32,297 nt of DNA. Source: Planctomycetia bacterium (lineage in GTDB: Bacteria; Planctomycetota; UBA1135; UBA2386). This document shows, one piece after another, positions 20,957 through 28,580 of the stretch. The notes beneath the pieces were generated by a model. It was not told where the DNA came from. It ran no database searches and worked only from the letters and a program-made list of their open reading frames with translations. The stretch lies in contig SXPB01000012.1 of the NCBI GenBank assembly GCA_005776475.1, positions 1 to 32,297 on the forward strand. The letters run 5' to 3'. How positions within the stretch are numbered: the first letter of the stretch is position 1; every line of letters starts with the position of its first letter. The position numbers and the translations under genes were made by a program.

Positions 20957-23083
20957 TCAGCGCGCCGGCCAGGCCACTGCATCCCATTCGCCGAGCCGGT
21001 CCATGCCGCCGTCGGCGGGCGGACGCCGGCTGCTGCGCAGGCGCTGCTGGATCTCGCGGCAGCGGGCAGCGAGCGCGGCATCGCCGTCGCGTTCGGCGGC
21101 GACGCGGGCGATCTCGACGGCGCCGGCAGCCCATTCGGCGAAGGCGGTGCCGGTGGCGAGCACCACCGTGGTGGGCTCCTGCTCTTGCCACTGGGCCTCG
21201 GTCAGCGGCGTGCCGCCGGTCCAGCGGATCGCAGTGGCGATGTCGTGGTGGCGCTCGGAGACGAACCAACCGTGCCGCACGACGTTCTGCGCGAGTGCCT
21301 CGGCGAGCGTGCGCGCGTTCGCGTTGCCGGTGGTGCGATGGTGCGCCGCGAAACCGACCGCCGCGAGTGCGTCCTGCCATGGCGTCCAGTACTCGTGCTT
21401 GCCCTGCAGCAGGCGTGCGTCGGGTCCCGCGGCGGCCATCGGCCGCACGCGATCCGGGGCGAGGTCGCGGCCCGCCCATTGGCGCCAGTAGACCTGGTCC
21501 ATGCGCGCATCCATGCGTTTGCCCAGCGCTTCGTCGCCGGTGACGAGCAACGTCCACGCCGCCGCCAGCGCAGTGCGACCGCCGCCACGCGGGGCGCCCG
21601 CGTTCGACGTCGAGTGCCGCGGATCGAGCGTCTGTCCTGCCAGATACAGACGCGCTTCGTTCTGCAACTCGCGGCGCGCCCAGTGAGCACCGGTCAACAG
21701 CGCGTAGGCCGCGAGATGGTTGTTGCTCCAGTGCTCGCGGTCCTTGCCGGTCCAACCGTGCGTTTCGTAGCGAGGCTCGGGGACCGGTTTGCCGAGGCGA
21801 TCCTTCGACACGCCGCCGTGCCAGTGCGTGCGCCCCGACCACACGATCCAGTCGGGGTGCGCGGCCGGATCGACCGGTGTGCCGTCCGCTTCGAAGAAGT
21901 GCACCGGGCGACAGCCTTCCTGCAGCACCGACAATTCGACCTCGTGCAGCAGGCTCGGCAGGCCGGAGTGCGCGACCAGCGACAGCTTGACGGTGCCGAA
22001 GTCGGTCTGGTCGCCGGTCTGACCGGCCATGCGCGCGAGGCTGTGCACGAACGGCGCAAAGGCGTCGCCCTTCGCCGTGCGTTCGCCGGTCACGAAGGCA
22101 GCGTGGCTCTTCGCGAACCACGCGCGCAAGGCCGGACCCGCGAGCCACGGCGGTGGATCGGGCACGAAGCCGAACGGACCGAACGCATCGCTGCCGCGCC
22201 ACGTGGTGGCGCCGAGCAGTGGGATCAGGCAACACGCTTCGAGCGTCTGGTCGGCGAGGCTGCCGTCGCCGCGCAGGGCCGGCACCAGCACGCCCGTGCG
22301 ACGCAGGCCCTGCCCGTCCCCGAGCGGGCGTCCGGCGAGCAGCACGTTGCGGCTGCCGTCGGCCGTGGGCTGCACCTGCACCTGCTGTCGCTGCGTGTGG
22401 CGCAGCACGAGCGCCATGCCATGGCTCTCGATCGCCAGTTCCTGCACGTCGCACTGCATCGCGGGCGTGCGTGGATCGGAGCAGAACACGGCGACGTCGA
22501 CGTGCGCATGCGCCTGGTCGTGCCACGCCGTGACCAGCAGTTCGGCGACGAGTCCGGTGTCGGCGAGGCGCGCGCGGCGCAGTTCGACCACGCGCAGCGC
22601 ATTCTGTTCGAGGCTCTCGGCGCGCACCGGTTCGGCACGCACGGTCTTGCCAGCGACCGTCACCACGATCTCGATCCGCGCCGCCGGCAGCACGACGGGA
22701 GTGGTGGGCAGGTCCGGGCCCGGACCTTGCACCAGCGCGACGTGCGCTTCGTCGAGCGCCTTGTGTTCGGTGACGAACAGGCACAAGGCCTGCCGCAGCG
22801 ACCCGTCCGGCCACCGCGCGCCGAACGGTTGCCACGCGGTCGCGTGGCCGGCGACATGCAGGTCGGGTCGTTCCCGCACGGTGCCCTGCGCGAACGGAAC
22901 CACGACGGCGATGCCTTCCTTGCGCGCGCGCGGCGCCAGGTTCTGCAGCACGAGCAGACGTTCCTGGGCCACCGTCGGCACCAGCAGCAACGCCACGGCG
23001 ACGAGGCTCCGGTATCGTGCGCGCCACCATGACTGTCGGTTCCTGCGCGCTGGCGCCTCGGTGCGTTGCGTTCCTGTTCGCAT
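20957..23083 (-). CDS. Large secreted protein, possibly RIFT-barrel / exo-rhamnogalacturonan lyase-like
   Basis: The product is 708 aa. A long basic N-region leads to the hydrophobic leader SLVAVALLLVPTVAQ. The first 90 mature residues (for example GIAVVVPFAQGTVRERPDL, then WQPFGARWPDGSLRQALCLF) resemble the N-terminal RIFT-barrel domain of YetA-like secreted proteins. The middle has several beta-strands, and the C-terminal half is helical with Trp/His-rich segments (SNNHLAAYALLTGAHWARRE) like an alpha/alpha toroid. A secreted polysaccharide-active enzyme is the best guess, by pattern only. The ATG at 23083 places its start 55 bases inside the divergent gene that starts at 23029. A GTG just inside the leader would be the only way to remove the overlap, but it would remove the basic N-region. 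No -10 box is visible before 23083. Confidence 0.7.
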   Translation of the reverse strand: MRTGTQRTEAPARRNRQSWWRARYRSLVAVALLLVPTVAQERLLVLQNLAPRARKEGIAVVVPFAQGTVRERPDLHVAGHATAWQPFGARWPDGSLRQALCLFVTEHKALDEAHVALVQGPGPDLPTTPVVLPAARIEIVVTVAGKTVRAEPVRAESLEQNALRVVELRRARLADTGLVAELLVTAWHDQAHAHVDVAVFCSDPRTPAMQCDVQELAIESHGMALVLRHTQRQQVQVQPTADGSRNVLLAGRPLGDGQGLRRTGVLVPALRGDGSLADQTLEACCLIPLLGATTWRGSDAFGPFGFVPDPPPWLAGPALRAWFAKSHAAFVTGERTAKGDAFAPFVHSLARMAGQTGDQTDFGTVKLSLVAHSGLPSLLHEVELSVLQEGCRPVHFFEADGTPVDPAAHPDWIVWSGRTHWHGGVSKDRLGKPVPEPRYETHGWTGKDREHWSNNHLAAYALLTGAHWARRELQNEARLYLAGQTLDPRHSTSNAGAPRGGGRTALAAAWTLLVTGDEALGKRMDARMDQVYWRQWAGRDLAPDRVRPMAAAGPDARLLQGKHEYWTPWQDALAAVGFAAHHRTTGNANARTLAEALAQNVVRHGWFVSERHHDIATAIRWTGGTPLTEAQWQEQEPTTVVLATGTAFAEWAAGAVEIARVAAERDGDAALAARCREIQQRLRSSRRPPADGGMDRLGEWDAVAWPAR
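23013..23018 (+). promoter_or_regulatory. -10-like TATCGT before the first CAP-domain gene
   Basis: TATCGT ends 10 bases before the ATG at 23029. It lies within the 5' part of the minus-strand coding region if that gene starts at 23083. Confidence 0.4.
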
Positions 23084-25299
23084 CGGCGGTGATCATCGCG
23101 GGCCTGCCGGCGCAGGAGAAGCCGCTCGTCGTGCTTCCTGAAGAAGCCGAAGTGATGGCGCTCGGCGCGCGCGAGTTGTCGGCCTTCGCGACGTCCGCCC
23201 TGAAGAACGGGTTTCCCGTGCGGGCGCGGGTCGTGTGGCTCGAAGTGCTCGCCGAGTACGACCGCGACGACGCCGTGGCGCGCAAGGAACTCGGTTACGT
23301 GCGCACCGGCACCGCCTGGCAGCGCGATCCCGCGTTCGTATTTCCCGAACACGACCAGCCCGCCGCGGCAGCGGCGAAGCAACTCGAACAACGCTGGCTT
23401 GGCATCGCCGGCAAGCTCGGGGCCGCGCACGGGGCGCTGGCGGCGAAGTTGCAGACGGCGGGCAAGGCGGACCGCGCCCGGCACCATGCGCAGCGCACGC
23501 TGCGGTTTGTCCCCGGCGACGGCAAGGCGATGGCGCTCGTGGGGGCACGTCAGTTCGAAGGCGTCACCGTCGACGAACTCGACCTGTCGGTGCTGCAGCG
23601 GTCGCGGTTGATGGACAAGGCGATCGCGCGGTTGCACGAACAGGCCTTCCCGAGCCAGGTTGTCGACGAGAAGCTGGCGATGCTCGACGCACTGGGGTCG
23701 CCCTACGTCACCGTCAAGAGCGCCAACTTCACCGTGCACGGCGACCACGACGCCGAGTTGCTGCACGAAGCCGCCGCGCACGCCGAGCGGGCCCTGGCGT
23801 TCTGCACCGAAGCGTTCGCGGGCTGTGAGGGCTTTCCCAGCCTGGGCAAGCAATGCCGCCGCTTCGTGTTCTTGCAGGAGCGCGCGCAGTGGAACCAACT
23901 GGTGCGCACCAACGCGGCGCGCAACGACGTCGACTTCCTGATCGAGAACACCAGTTCGACGCGCCTGAAGGACGTCGAAACCGCGGTTTCGCGCGAACGG
24001 GACATGGTGCTCGACCTCGCCGTGCGCTGGGTGGCGAAGGACTTCGTCGGCGTGCACAGCGACGCGCTCGAAGAAGGCGTGGGCCACGCCGTCGTCGGCA
24101 TGTTCTTCGGCCGCAACCTCGTGTTCGTGGTCGGTCGCGACGACCCGCAGGGCACGGTCACGAGTGCGCGCGAGAAGCGCAAGCTGATGCTGCCCGACAT
24201 CGAGACCTGGCGCGAACTGGCGATCGAACTGGCGTTCCAGGACCAGAGCACGCCGGCGGCGAAGTTGCCCCTGCTCAAGGCCGCCGAGTTTCCCACCGAT
24301 GCGCGCATCAAGGCGTGGTCGTTCGTCGACTACCTGCTGCGCGCCGATCCGACGCTGCTGCTGAAGCTGGAGGCGGCGGGTGCCAAGGCCGGCAACGAAC
24401 AGGACGTCACCAGCTCGTTCCAGGAGCGCACGGGCAAGGGTCTCCCCGAACTCGAAGGGCGTTGGCGCCGGTTCTGGAGCGAGGACACGCCGTTGCGGCG
24501 CGCGGTGGTCGGCAAGACGACGCCGCTCGAAGCCGCGAGCAAGGATGCGCCGGCGTGGCTGTCGGCGTTCAACCAGCTGCGCACCGAGTGCGGGCAGAAG
24601 CCCGTTGGCTGGTCGGCGCAACTGTCGATCGCGTGCAAGCAGCACGTCGACTACCTGAAGGCCAACAAGGACCAGCGTGGTCCGGTGGCCGAGCACACGC
24701 AGCGCACCGGCAAGGTGTTCACCGACAACGCCGGCCGCATCTTCGCCACGACCGCCGTGGTGTGGACGCGCGACGTCAAGAAGGCCGTCGAGGCATGGAT
24801 GGCATGGCCTGGGTACCGCGATGCGGTTCTCAACGCCAACATCGACACTGTCGGCATCTACGCCGACGGCAGCCTGATGGTGCTCGATGCGTCGCGCGGG
24901 CGCGAAGCGAAACGCGAAGTGGTGACGCAGGTCTGGCCGGAATCGCACATCGAAGGCCGGGCCAAGGATCCGGTGCCGGCGGCGGTCGACGTGGAATCGC
25001 TGGGGCCCGAAGTGGTGGCACTGCTGACGGCGGACCAGCGCGGCAAGCAGAAGCAGGTCGGCTGGCCGCTGACGCTGCACTGCTACCACTCCGAAATGGC
25101 GACGGCGTCGTGCGAGGTGGAATGCCAGGGCAAACCGGTTGCGGGCTACCTGGTGCGCGCGAAGGGCAACATCCGCCGGACCTCGGCGCCAGGGCTGTGG
25201 GTGTTCTACGCCAAGGACCCGTGGCCGAAGGGCGTGCCGATCACCGCGAAGTGGGAATGGGTGGGCGGCAAGCACACGGTGACGTTCGTCGCCGAGTGA
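23029..25299 (+). CDS. Secreted CAP (SCP/PR1)-domain protein with an N-terminal peptidase-MA-like region
   Basis: The product is 756 aa. The signal peptide is CVAFLFASAVIIAGLPAQ. Residues about 30-190 are helical and TPR-like (RARVVWLEVLAEYDRDDAVA). Residues about 220-480 resemble a peptidase-MA-like fold, but the zinc site reads EEGVGHAVVGMFFGR, not HExxH, so it is probably inactive. Residues about 500-640 are a CAP domain (WLSAFNQLRTECGQKPVGWS, then LSIACKQHVDYLKAN, and a GIYADGSLMVL strand). The last 90 residues form a beta-sandwich. It is followed 55 bases later by a paralogue with the same layout. An exported protein is certain from the leader; its role is unknown. GTG 23017 is also in frame, but ATG 23029 fits the promoter spacing. 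Confidence 0.8.
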   Translation: MTVGSCALAPRCVAFLFASAVIIAGLPAQEKPLVVLPEEAEVMALGARELSAFATSALKNGFPVRARVVWLEVLAEYDRDDAVARKELGYVRTGTAWQRDPAFVFPEHDQPAAAAAKQLEQRWLGIAGKLGAAHGALAAKLQTAGKADRARHHAQRTLRFVPGDGKAMALVGARQFEGVTVDELDLSVLQRSRLMDKAIARLHEQAFPSQVVDEKLAMLDALGSPYVTVKSANFTVHGDHDAELLHEAAAHAERALAFCTEAFAGCEGFPSLGKQCRRFVFLQERAQWNQLVRTNAARNDVDFLIENTSSTRLKDVETAVSRERDMVLDLAVRWVAKDFVGVHSDALEEGVGHAVVGMFFGRNLVFVVGRDDPQGTVTSAREKRKLMLPDIETWRELAIELAFQDQSTPAAKLPLLKAAEFPTDARIKAWSFVDYLLRADPTLLLKLEAAGAKAGNEQDVTSSFQERTGKGLPELEGRWRRFWSEDTPLRRAVVGKTTPLEAASKDAPAWLSAFNQLRTECGQKPVGWSAQLSIACKQHVDYLKANKDQRGPVAEHTQRTGKVFTDNAGRIFATTAVVWTRDVKKAVEAWMAWPGYRDAVLNANIDTVGIYADGSLMVLDASRGREAKREVVTQVWPESHIEGRAKDPVPAAVDVESLGPEVVALLTADQRGKQKQVGWPLTLHCYHSEMATASCEVECQGKPVAGYLVRAKGNIRRTSAPGLWVFYAKDPWPKGVPITAKWEWVGGKHTVTFVAE

Positions 25300-25340
25300 A
25301 GGAGTGCGTGCGCGCCGGCGCGATCGGGGCGCGGTTGCGC

Positions 25341-25346
25341 TAGATT
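25341..25346 (+). promoter_or_regulatory. -10-like TAGATT, probable leaderless promoter of the second paralogue
   Basis: TAGATT ends 8 bases before the ATG at 25355. The 54-base spacer after the preceding gene has no visible -35 box. It is the closest match to a canonical -10 element in the window and suggests the paralogue has its own promoter. Confidence 0.5.
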
Positions 25347-25354
25347 GCGTGCGA

Positions 25355-27652
25355 ATGCGCGTCTTCGCTGCTGCCGCTGTTCTCGTCGCCATCGCTGTCG
25401 CCGCCCTGCGCGCCCAGGAGTCGCCGGACCTCGGCGTGCGCGAACAGAAGCTCGCCGCCACGGCCGTCAGTGGCCTGCATGCCATCGCCGAGGCGTGGGT
25501 GGCGCAGAAGCAGCACCTGCGCGCCCTCGAGCTGCGGCGTGAGATCTGGCTCGACTACGACGAGAACGACGCCAAGGCGCGCGACAAGTGCGGCTTCGTG
25601 CGCGTCGGCACCTCGTGGCGCAAGGACGACGGCAAGGTCGTGCTCGACAAGGATCTCAAGGGCGACCCCAAGCTGCTGAAGAAGGTCGAACAGGACCTGC
25701 TCGCGCTGCGCAAGAAGCTGGCGATCGAACACCGTTCTCTCGCCACCGACAGCCAGAAGGCCGGTGACGCCGTGCGCGCCACGCGCCACTGGCAACGCGT
25801 GCTGGCGATGCTGCCGGGCGACAAGGAGGCGGCAACAGCGCTGGCGATGGCGTCGTTCGAGGGCTTCGCCGGTTCGCCGAACGACCTCGCCATGCTGCGC
25901 CGCGGCCGTGCGATCCGCGGTGCCTCCGATTGGCTCATGCGCCAGCAGTTCCCGGCGCAGGAAGTCGGCGACAAGCACCCGCTGCTGGAGGCAGCACAGA
26001 TCCAGCACATCGGCGTGCGCACCGACCACTTCATGGTCTGGGGCAACCTGTCGCCGGCCGACCTCGCCACCGTCGCGATGGACTGCGAGCGCTCGCTGCT
26101 GCTGTGCTACACGCTGTTCGGCACCTGGCGCGGCTTCCTGTTCGAGCCGGTGCTGCGGCGCGACATGGTCTTCGTGCGCGACGAGGCGCAGTACCACGCG
26201 GTGCTCGACCAGTGCGCGAACCAGTTCGATGCAGCGCGGCTGCAGTTCTTGAAGAACGACGTCGACCAGGCGTTCGTCGCCGCCGGCAAGCAGCAGTTGC
26301 GCCTGCACAAGGCCGACATCGGCCTCGAGGCGTCGCGCGACCAGGCGGTGCGCGGCGTCGTGCAGGATGCGGTCGGCGTCGACACCAATGGACTCTGGGA
26401 AGGACTCGGCCACGCCGCGTGCGGGTTCCTGTTCGGTCGCTCGTTGTCCTTCCTCACCGAACAGCAGAAGGCCGGCACCGCGACCTCGTTCAAGCAGAAG
26501 GCGCTCGTGCCCGACATGACGGTGTGGATGCAGATTGCCGAGGAATTCGCGTGGGGCAAGACCGACACGCGCACCAGCGACCTCGTGCTGCTGTCGGCGG
26601 CGAAGTTCACCACCGAGCAGCGCGTCAAGGCGTGGGCCATCTGCCACTACCTGCTGCACTGGCGTCCCGAACTGCTGCACCAGCTCGACCAGAGCCAGAG
26701 CAAGACCATCCTGGCGGGGCCCGACGTCGAGAAGGAGTTCCTGCGGCGAACGCAGCTCGAACTGCCGCAGATCGACCTCGAGTTCCGCGAGTTCTGGGCG
26801 CGCAGCGCCAATCTGCGCAAGGCGATGGCGCACAACCCGGTGCCCGATGCCAAGGCGGCCGACCACAAGGCGAAGGAGCGGGCGCGTTCGCTGGCGGATG
26901 CGCTCAACGTGGCCCGGGCAGCGGCGATGGTGGGGCCGTGCGGGTTCTATTTCGACGTTGCCGACGAAGCGAAGGGCGTGCTGCAGTACGAGGAGCAGCT
27001 CCTCGCCGTCGAAGCCCTGCGCAAGAAGAAGCCGAAGGAGGAGTTCCCGTCGCCGCCGGTGCCGGTGTCGATCGGTCGCACGGTGTTCTACTCGCGCGGC
27101 GCCGATCCGAAGGCCCTGGTAGCGTCGTGGCTGCAGCGGGTCGCTGCGCGCGACCGCCTGCTGCATCCGGGGCGGGAACTGTTCGGCACGGCGATCTGCA
27201 GCACGGCGTTCGTGCTCGACACTGCCTTGCCGGCAGTGCCGACGAAGTCGGGCAAACCGATGGCGTGGCCAGGCCAGGGGCAGGGCAAGGTGCCGGCAGC
27301 GGCGAAGTCGGCGGAACTCGGGCCGCGCACCGCGGCGGCGTTCGCAGCAGCGGGCAAGGAGATGCCCGAGACAGTGGGCACGCCGATCTCGCTGCACTTC
27401 CTGCGGGCAGTGCCGCCGGGTGTGCTCGCCGGCACGCAGGTGAAGGTCTACAGCGGCAACTACGCGATCGAGGGCGTGCTGGTCGTGCACGGCGGGGGCG
27501 AGGATGACGGCGACCAGGCCGATGGTTGCCTCGCCTTCGTGCCCATGCAGCCGTTGCCGTCGAAGGCGTCCATCGAAGCGCAGTGGACGCTGCCGCCGGG
27601 CATCCTCGGCAAGAACGAGAAGTTCGCCCCGGTGACGTTCACCGTGGAGTGA
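25355..27652 (+). CDS. Secreted paralogue of the preceding CAP-domain protein, CAP region degenerate
   Basis: The product is 765 aa with the leader AAAAVLVAIAVAALRAQ. It aligns along its length with the gene before it: RALELRREIWLDYDENDAKA matches RARVVWLEVLAEYDRDDAVA, and NGLWEGLGHAACGFLFGRSL matches DALEEGVGHAVVGMFFGRNL. The peptidase-MA-like site is again without HExxH. The CAP region starts SLADALNVARAAAMVGPCGF but lacks most CAP landmarks and carries Lys/Glu-rich insertions (LRKKKPKEE). The beta-sandwich tail is kept (GTPISLHFLRAVPPGVLAGT). This is a tandem duplication in which the second copy has diverged. Function is unknown. It overlaps the convergent hydrolase by 14 bases. Confidence 0.8.
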   Translation: MRVFAAAAVLVAIAVAALRAQESPDLGVREQKLAATAVSGLHAIAEAWVAQKQHLRALELRREIWLDYDENDAKARDKCGFVRVGTSWRKDDGKVVLDKDLKGDPKLLKKVEQDLLALRKKLAIEHRSLATDSQKAGDAVRATRHWQRVLAMLPGDKEAATALAMASFEGFAGSPNDLAMLRRGRAIRGASDWLMRQQFPAQEVGDKHPLLEAAQIQHIGVRTDHFMVWGNLSPADLATVAMDCERSLLLCYTLFGTWRGFLFEPVLRRDMVFVRDEAQYHAVLDQCANQFDAARLQFLKNDVDQAFVAAGKQQLRLHKADIGLEASRDQAVRGVVQDAVGVDTNGLWEGLGHAACGFLFGRSLSFLTEQQKAGTATSFKQKALVPDMTVWMQIAEEFAWGKTDTRTSDLVLLSAAKFTTEQRVKAWAICHYLLHWRPELLHQLDQSQSKTILAGPDVEKEFLRRTQLELPQIDLEFREFWARSANLRKAMAHNPVPDAKAADHKAKERARSLADALNVARAAAMVGPCGFYFDVADEAKGVLQYEEQLLAVEALRKKKPKEEFPSPPVPVSIGRTVFYSRGADPKALVASWLQRVAARDRLLHPGRELFGTAICSTAFVLDTALPAVPTKSGKPMAWPGQGQGKVPAAAKSAELGPRTAAAFAAAGKEMPETVGTPISLHFLRAVPPGVLAGTQVKVYSGNYAIEGVLVVHGGGEDDGDQADGCLAFVPMQPLPSKASIEAQWTLPPGILGKNEKFAPVTFTVE

Positions 27653-28439
27653 GCAACAACTCGCGCGCGGGCTGCCACAGGTCGAAGTGGCCTTTGCCCG
27701 CCAGCGCATGCAGGGTGGCGCGCGGGCCGAGTTGCTGGGCCAGAGCGCGCGCGCCGGCGATCGGCAGTGCGTCGTCGGCTTCGCCATGCACGATCTCCAC
27801 CGGGCAACGGATCGCGGCGAGTGCGGGCGTGGCGTCGAACACGTCGTCGGGCAGGAAACGACCGAACGTGCCGTGCTTCATCACCGGAATGCGCTCCGCG
27901 GTGGCGAGCAGCACGAGGCGCGCCGGGACTTCGCCGTCGTCGGCGATCGCCGCGACGAGGCGGCAGGCGAGCACCGAACCGAGCGAGTAGCCCCAGATCT
28001 CGATCTGTTCGGGCGGCACGCCGAGGCTGCGCAAGTGCCGCCACTGCAGCAGCAGGTCGGACGCGAGCGCTTCGGGATCGGGTGTGCCGCCGGAGGCATC
28101 GAAGCCGCGGTAGGCGAAGAACAGCATGCCGAGATCGCGTTGCTGGCGCAGCCCGTCGAGTTCGGCGCGAAAGCCCGGCAGGATCGCCTGCGAGTTGCCC
28201 GGCACGAACAGGATCCAGCGCGCGTTCGCAGCCGCCGGCGGGCGGCAAAGGCCGACCAGCGTCACCTCGGGCAGGACGCGCAGTCGCTCGAACCGCCAGC
28301 CGTCGGTGGCGATCGCCTGGATCTCGGCTTCGGTCTTGCGGCCGATCCAGTAGGCGAAGCGATGCAGCTTGCCGGCGACGAACCAGGCCACGGGGACAGC
28401 GGCGAGTGCGGCGAGTGCGAGCAGTAGGCGCATCTTCAC
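27639..28439 (-). CDS. Membrane-anchored alpha/beta hydrolase
   Basis: The product is 266 aa from GTG 28439, or 264 aa from ATG 28433. An uncleaved N-terminal helix (MRLLLALAALAAVPVAWFVA) tethers it to the membrane with the catalytic domain outside. The hydrolase core has WILFVPGNSQ (oxyanion strand), FFAYRGFDASGG, the nucleophile elbow GYSLGS with Ser152, the acid Asp in VHGEADDALPI, and the catalytic His in GKGHFDLW. The fold resembles the BEM46/ABHD13-like group of membrane hydrolases; substrate is unknown. It is unlikely to be a thioesterase of the neighbouring assembly-line gene because it is exported and divergently transcribed, but that cannot be excluded. TAAGCT lies 6 bases before the GTG. 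Confidence 0.85.
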   Translation of the reverse strand: MKMRLLLALAALAAVPVAWFVAGKLHRFAYWIGRKTEAEIQAIATDGWRFERLRVLPEVTLVGLCRPPAAANARWILFVPGNSQAILPGFRAELDGLRQQRDLGMLFFAYRGFDASGGTPDPEALASDLLLQWRHLRSLGVPPEQIEIWGYSLGSVLACRLVAAIADDGEVPARLVLLATAERIPVMKHGTFGRFLPDDVFDATPALAAIRCPVEIVHGEADDALPIAGARALAQQLGPRATLHALAGKGHFDLWQPARELLLTPR

Positions 28440-28445
28440 GCGGCT

Positions 28446-28451
28446 AGCTTA
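28446..28451 (-). promoter_or_regulatory. -10-like TAAGCT before the alpha/beta hydrolase gene
   Basis: On the minus strand TAAGCT ends 6 bases before GTG 28439. An overlapping TAGCCG (28441-28446) ends 7 bases before ATG 28433. Both fit leaderless initiation, one for each candidate start. Confidence 0.35.
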
Positions 28452-28580
28452 CGGTGGGCGCTGGCGTTGGCGACGGCTACGGCCCTTGCCATGGCATGAT
28501 CGGGGCCACCGGCGGTATGGCCCGCAGTGGCCGGAGGCCGTATCAAGCAGACGAAGCACTTCCACCGATTCGACTTGTCC

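Noticed and set aside
22660-25485. Open frames of 941 and 815 codons antisense to the CAP-domain paralogues (22660-25485 and 25340-27787)
   Set aside because: Composition is Arg/His/Gln-biased and unlike a folded protein; the plus-strand paralogues align to each other and carry signal peptides.
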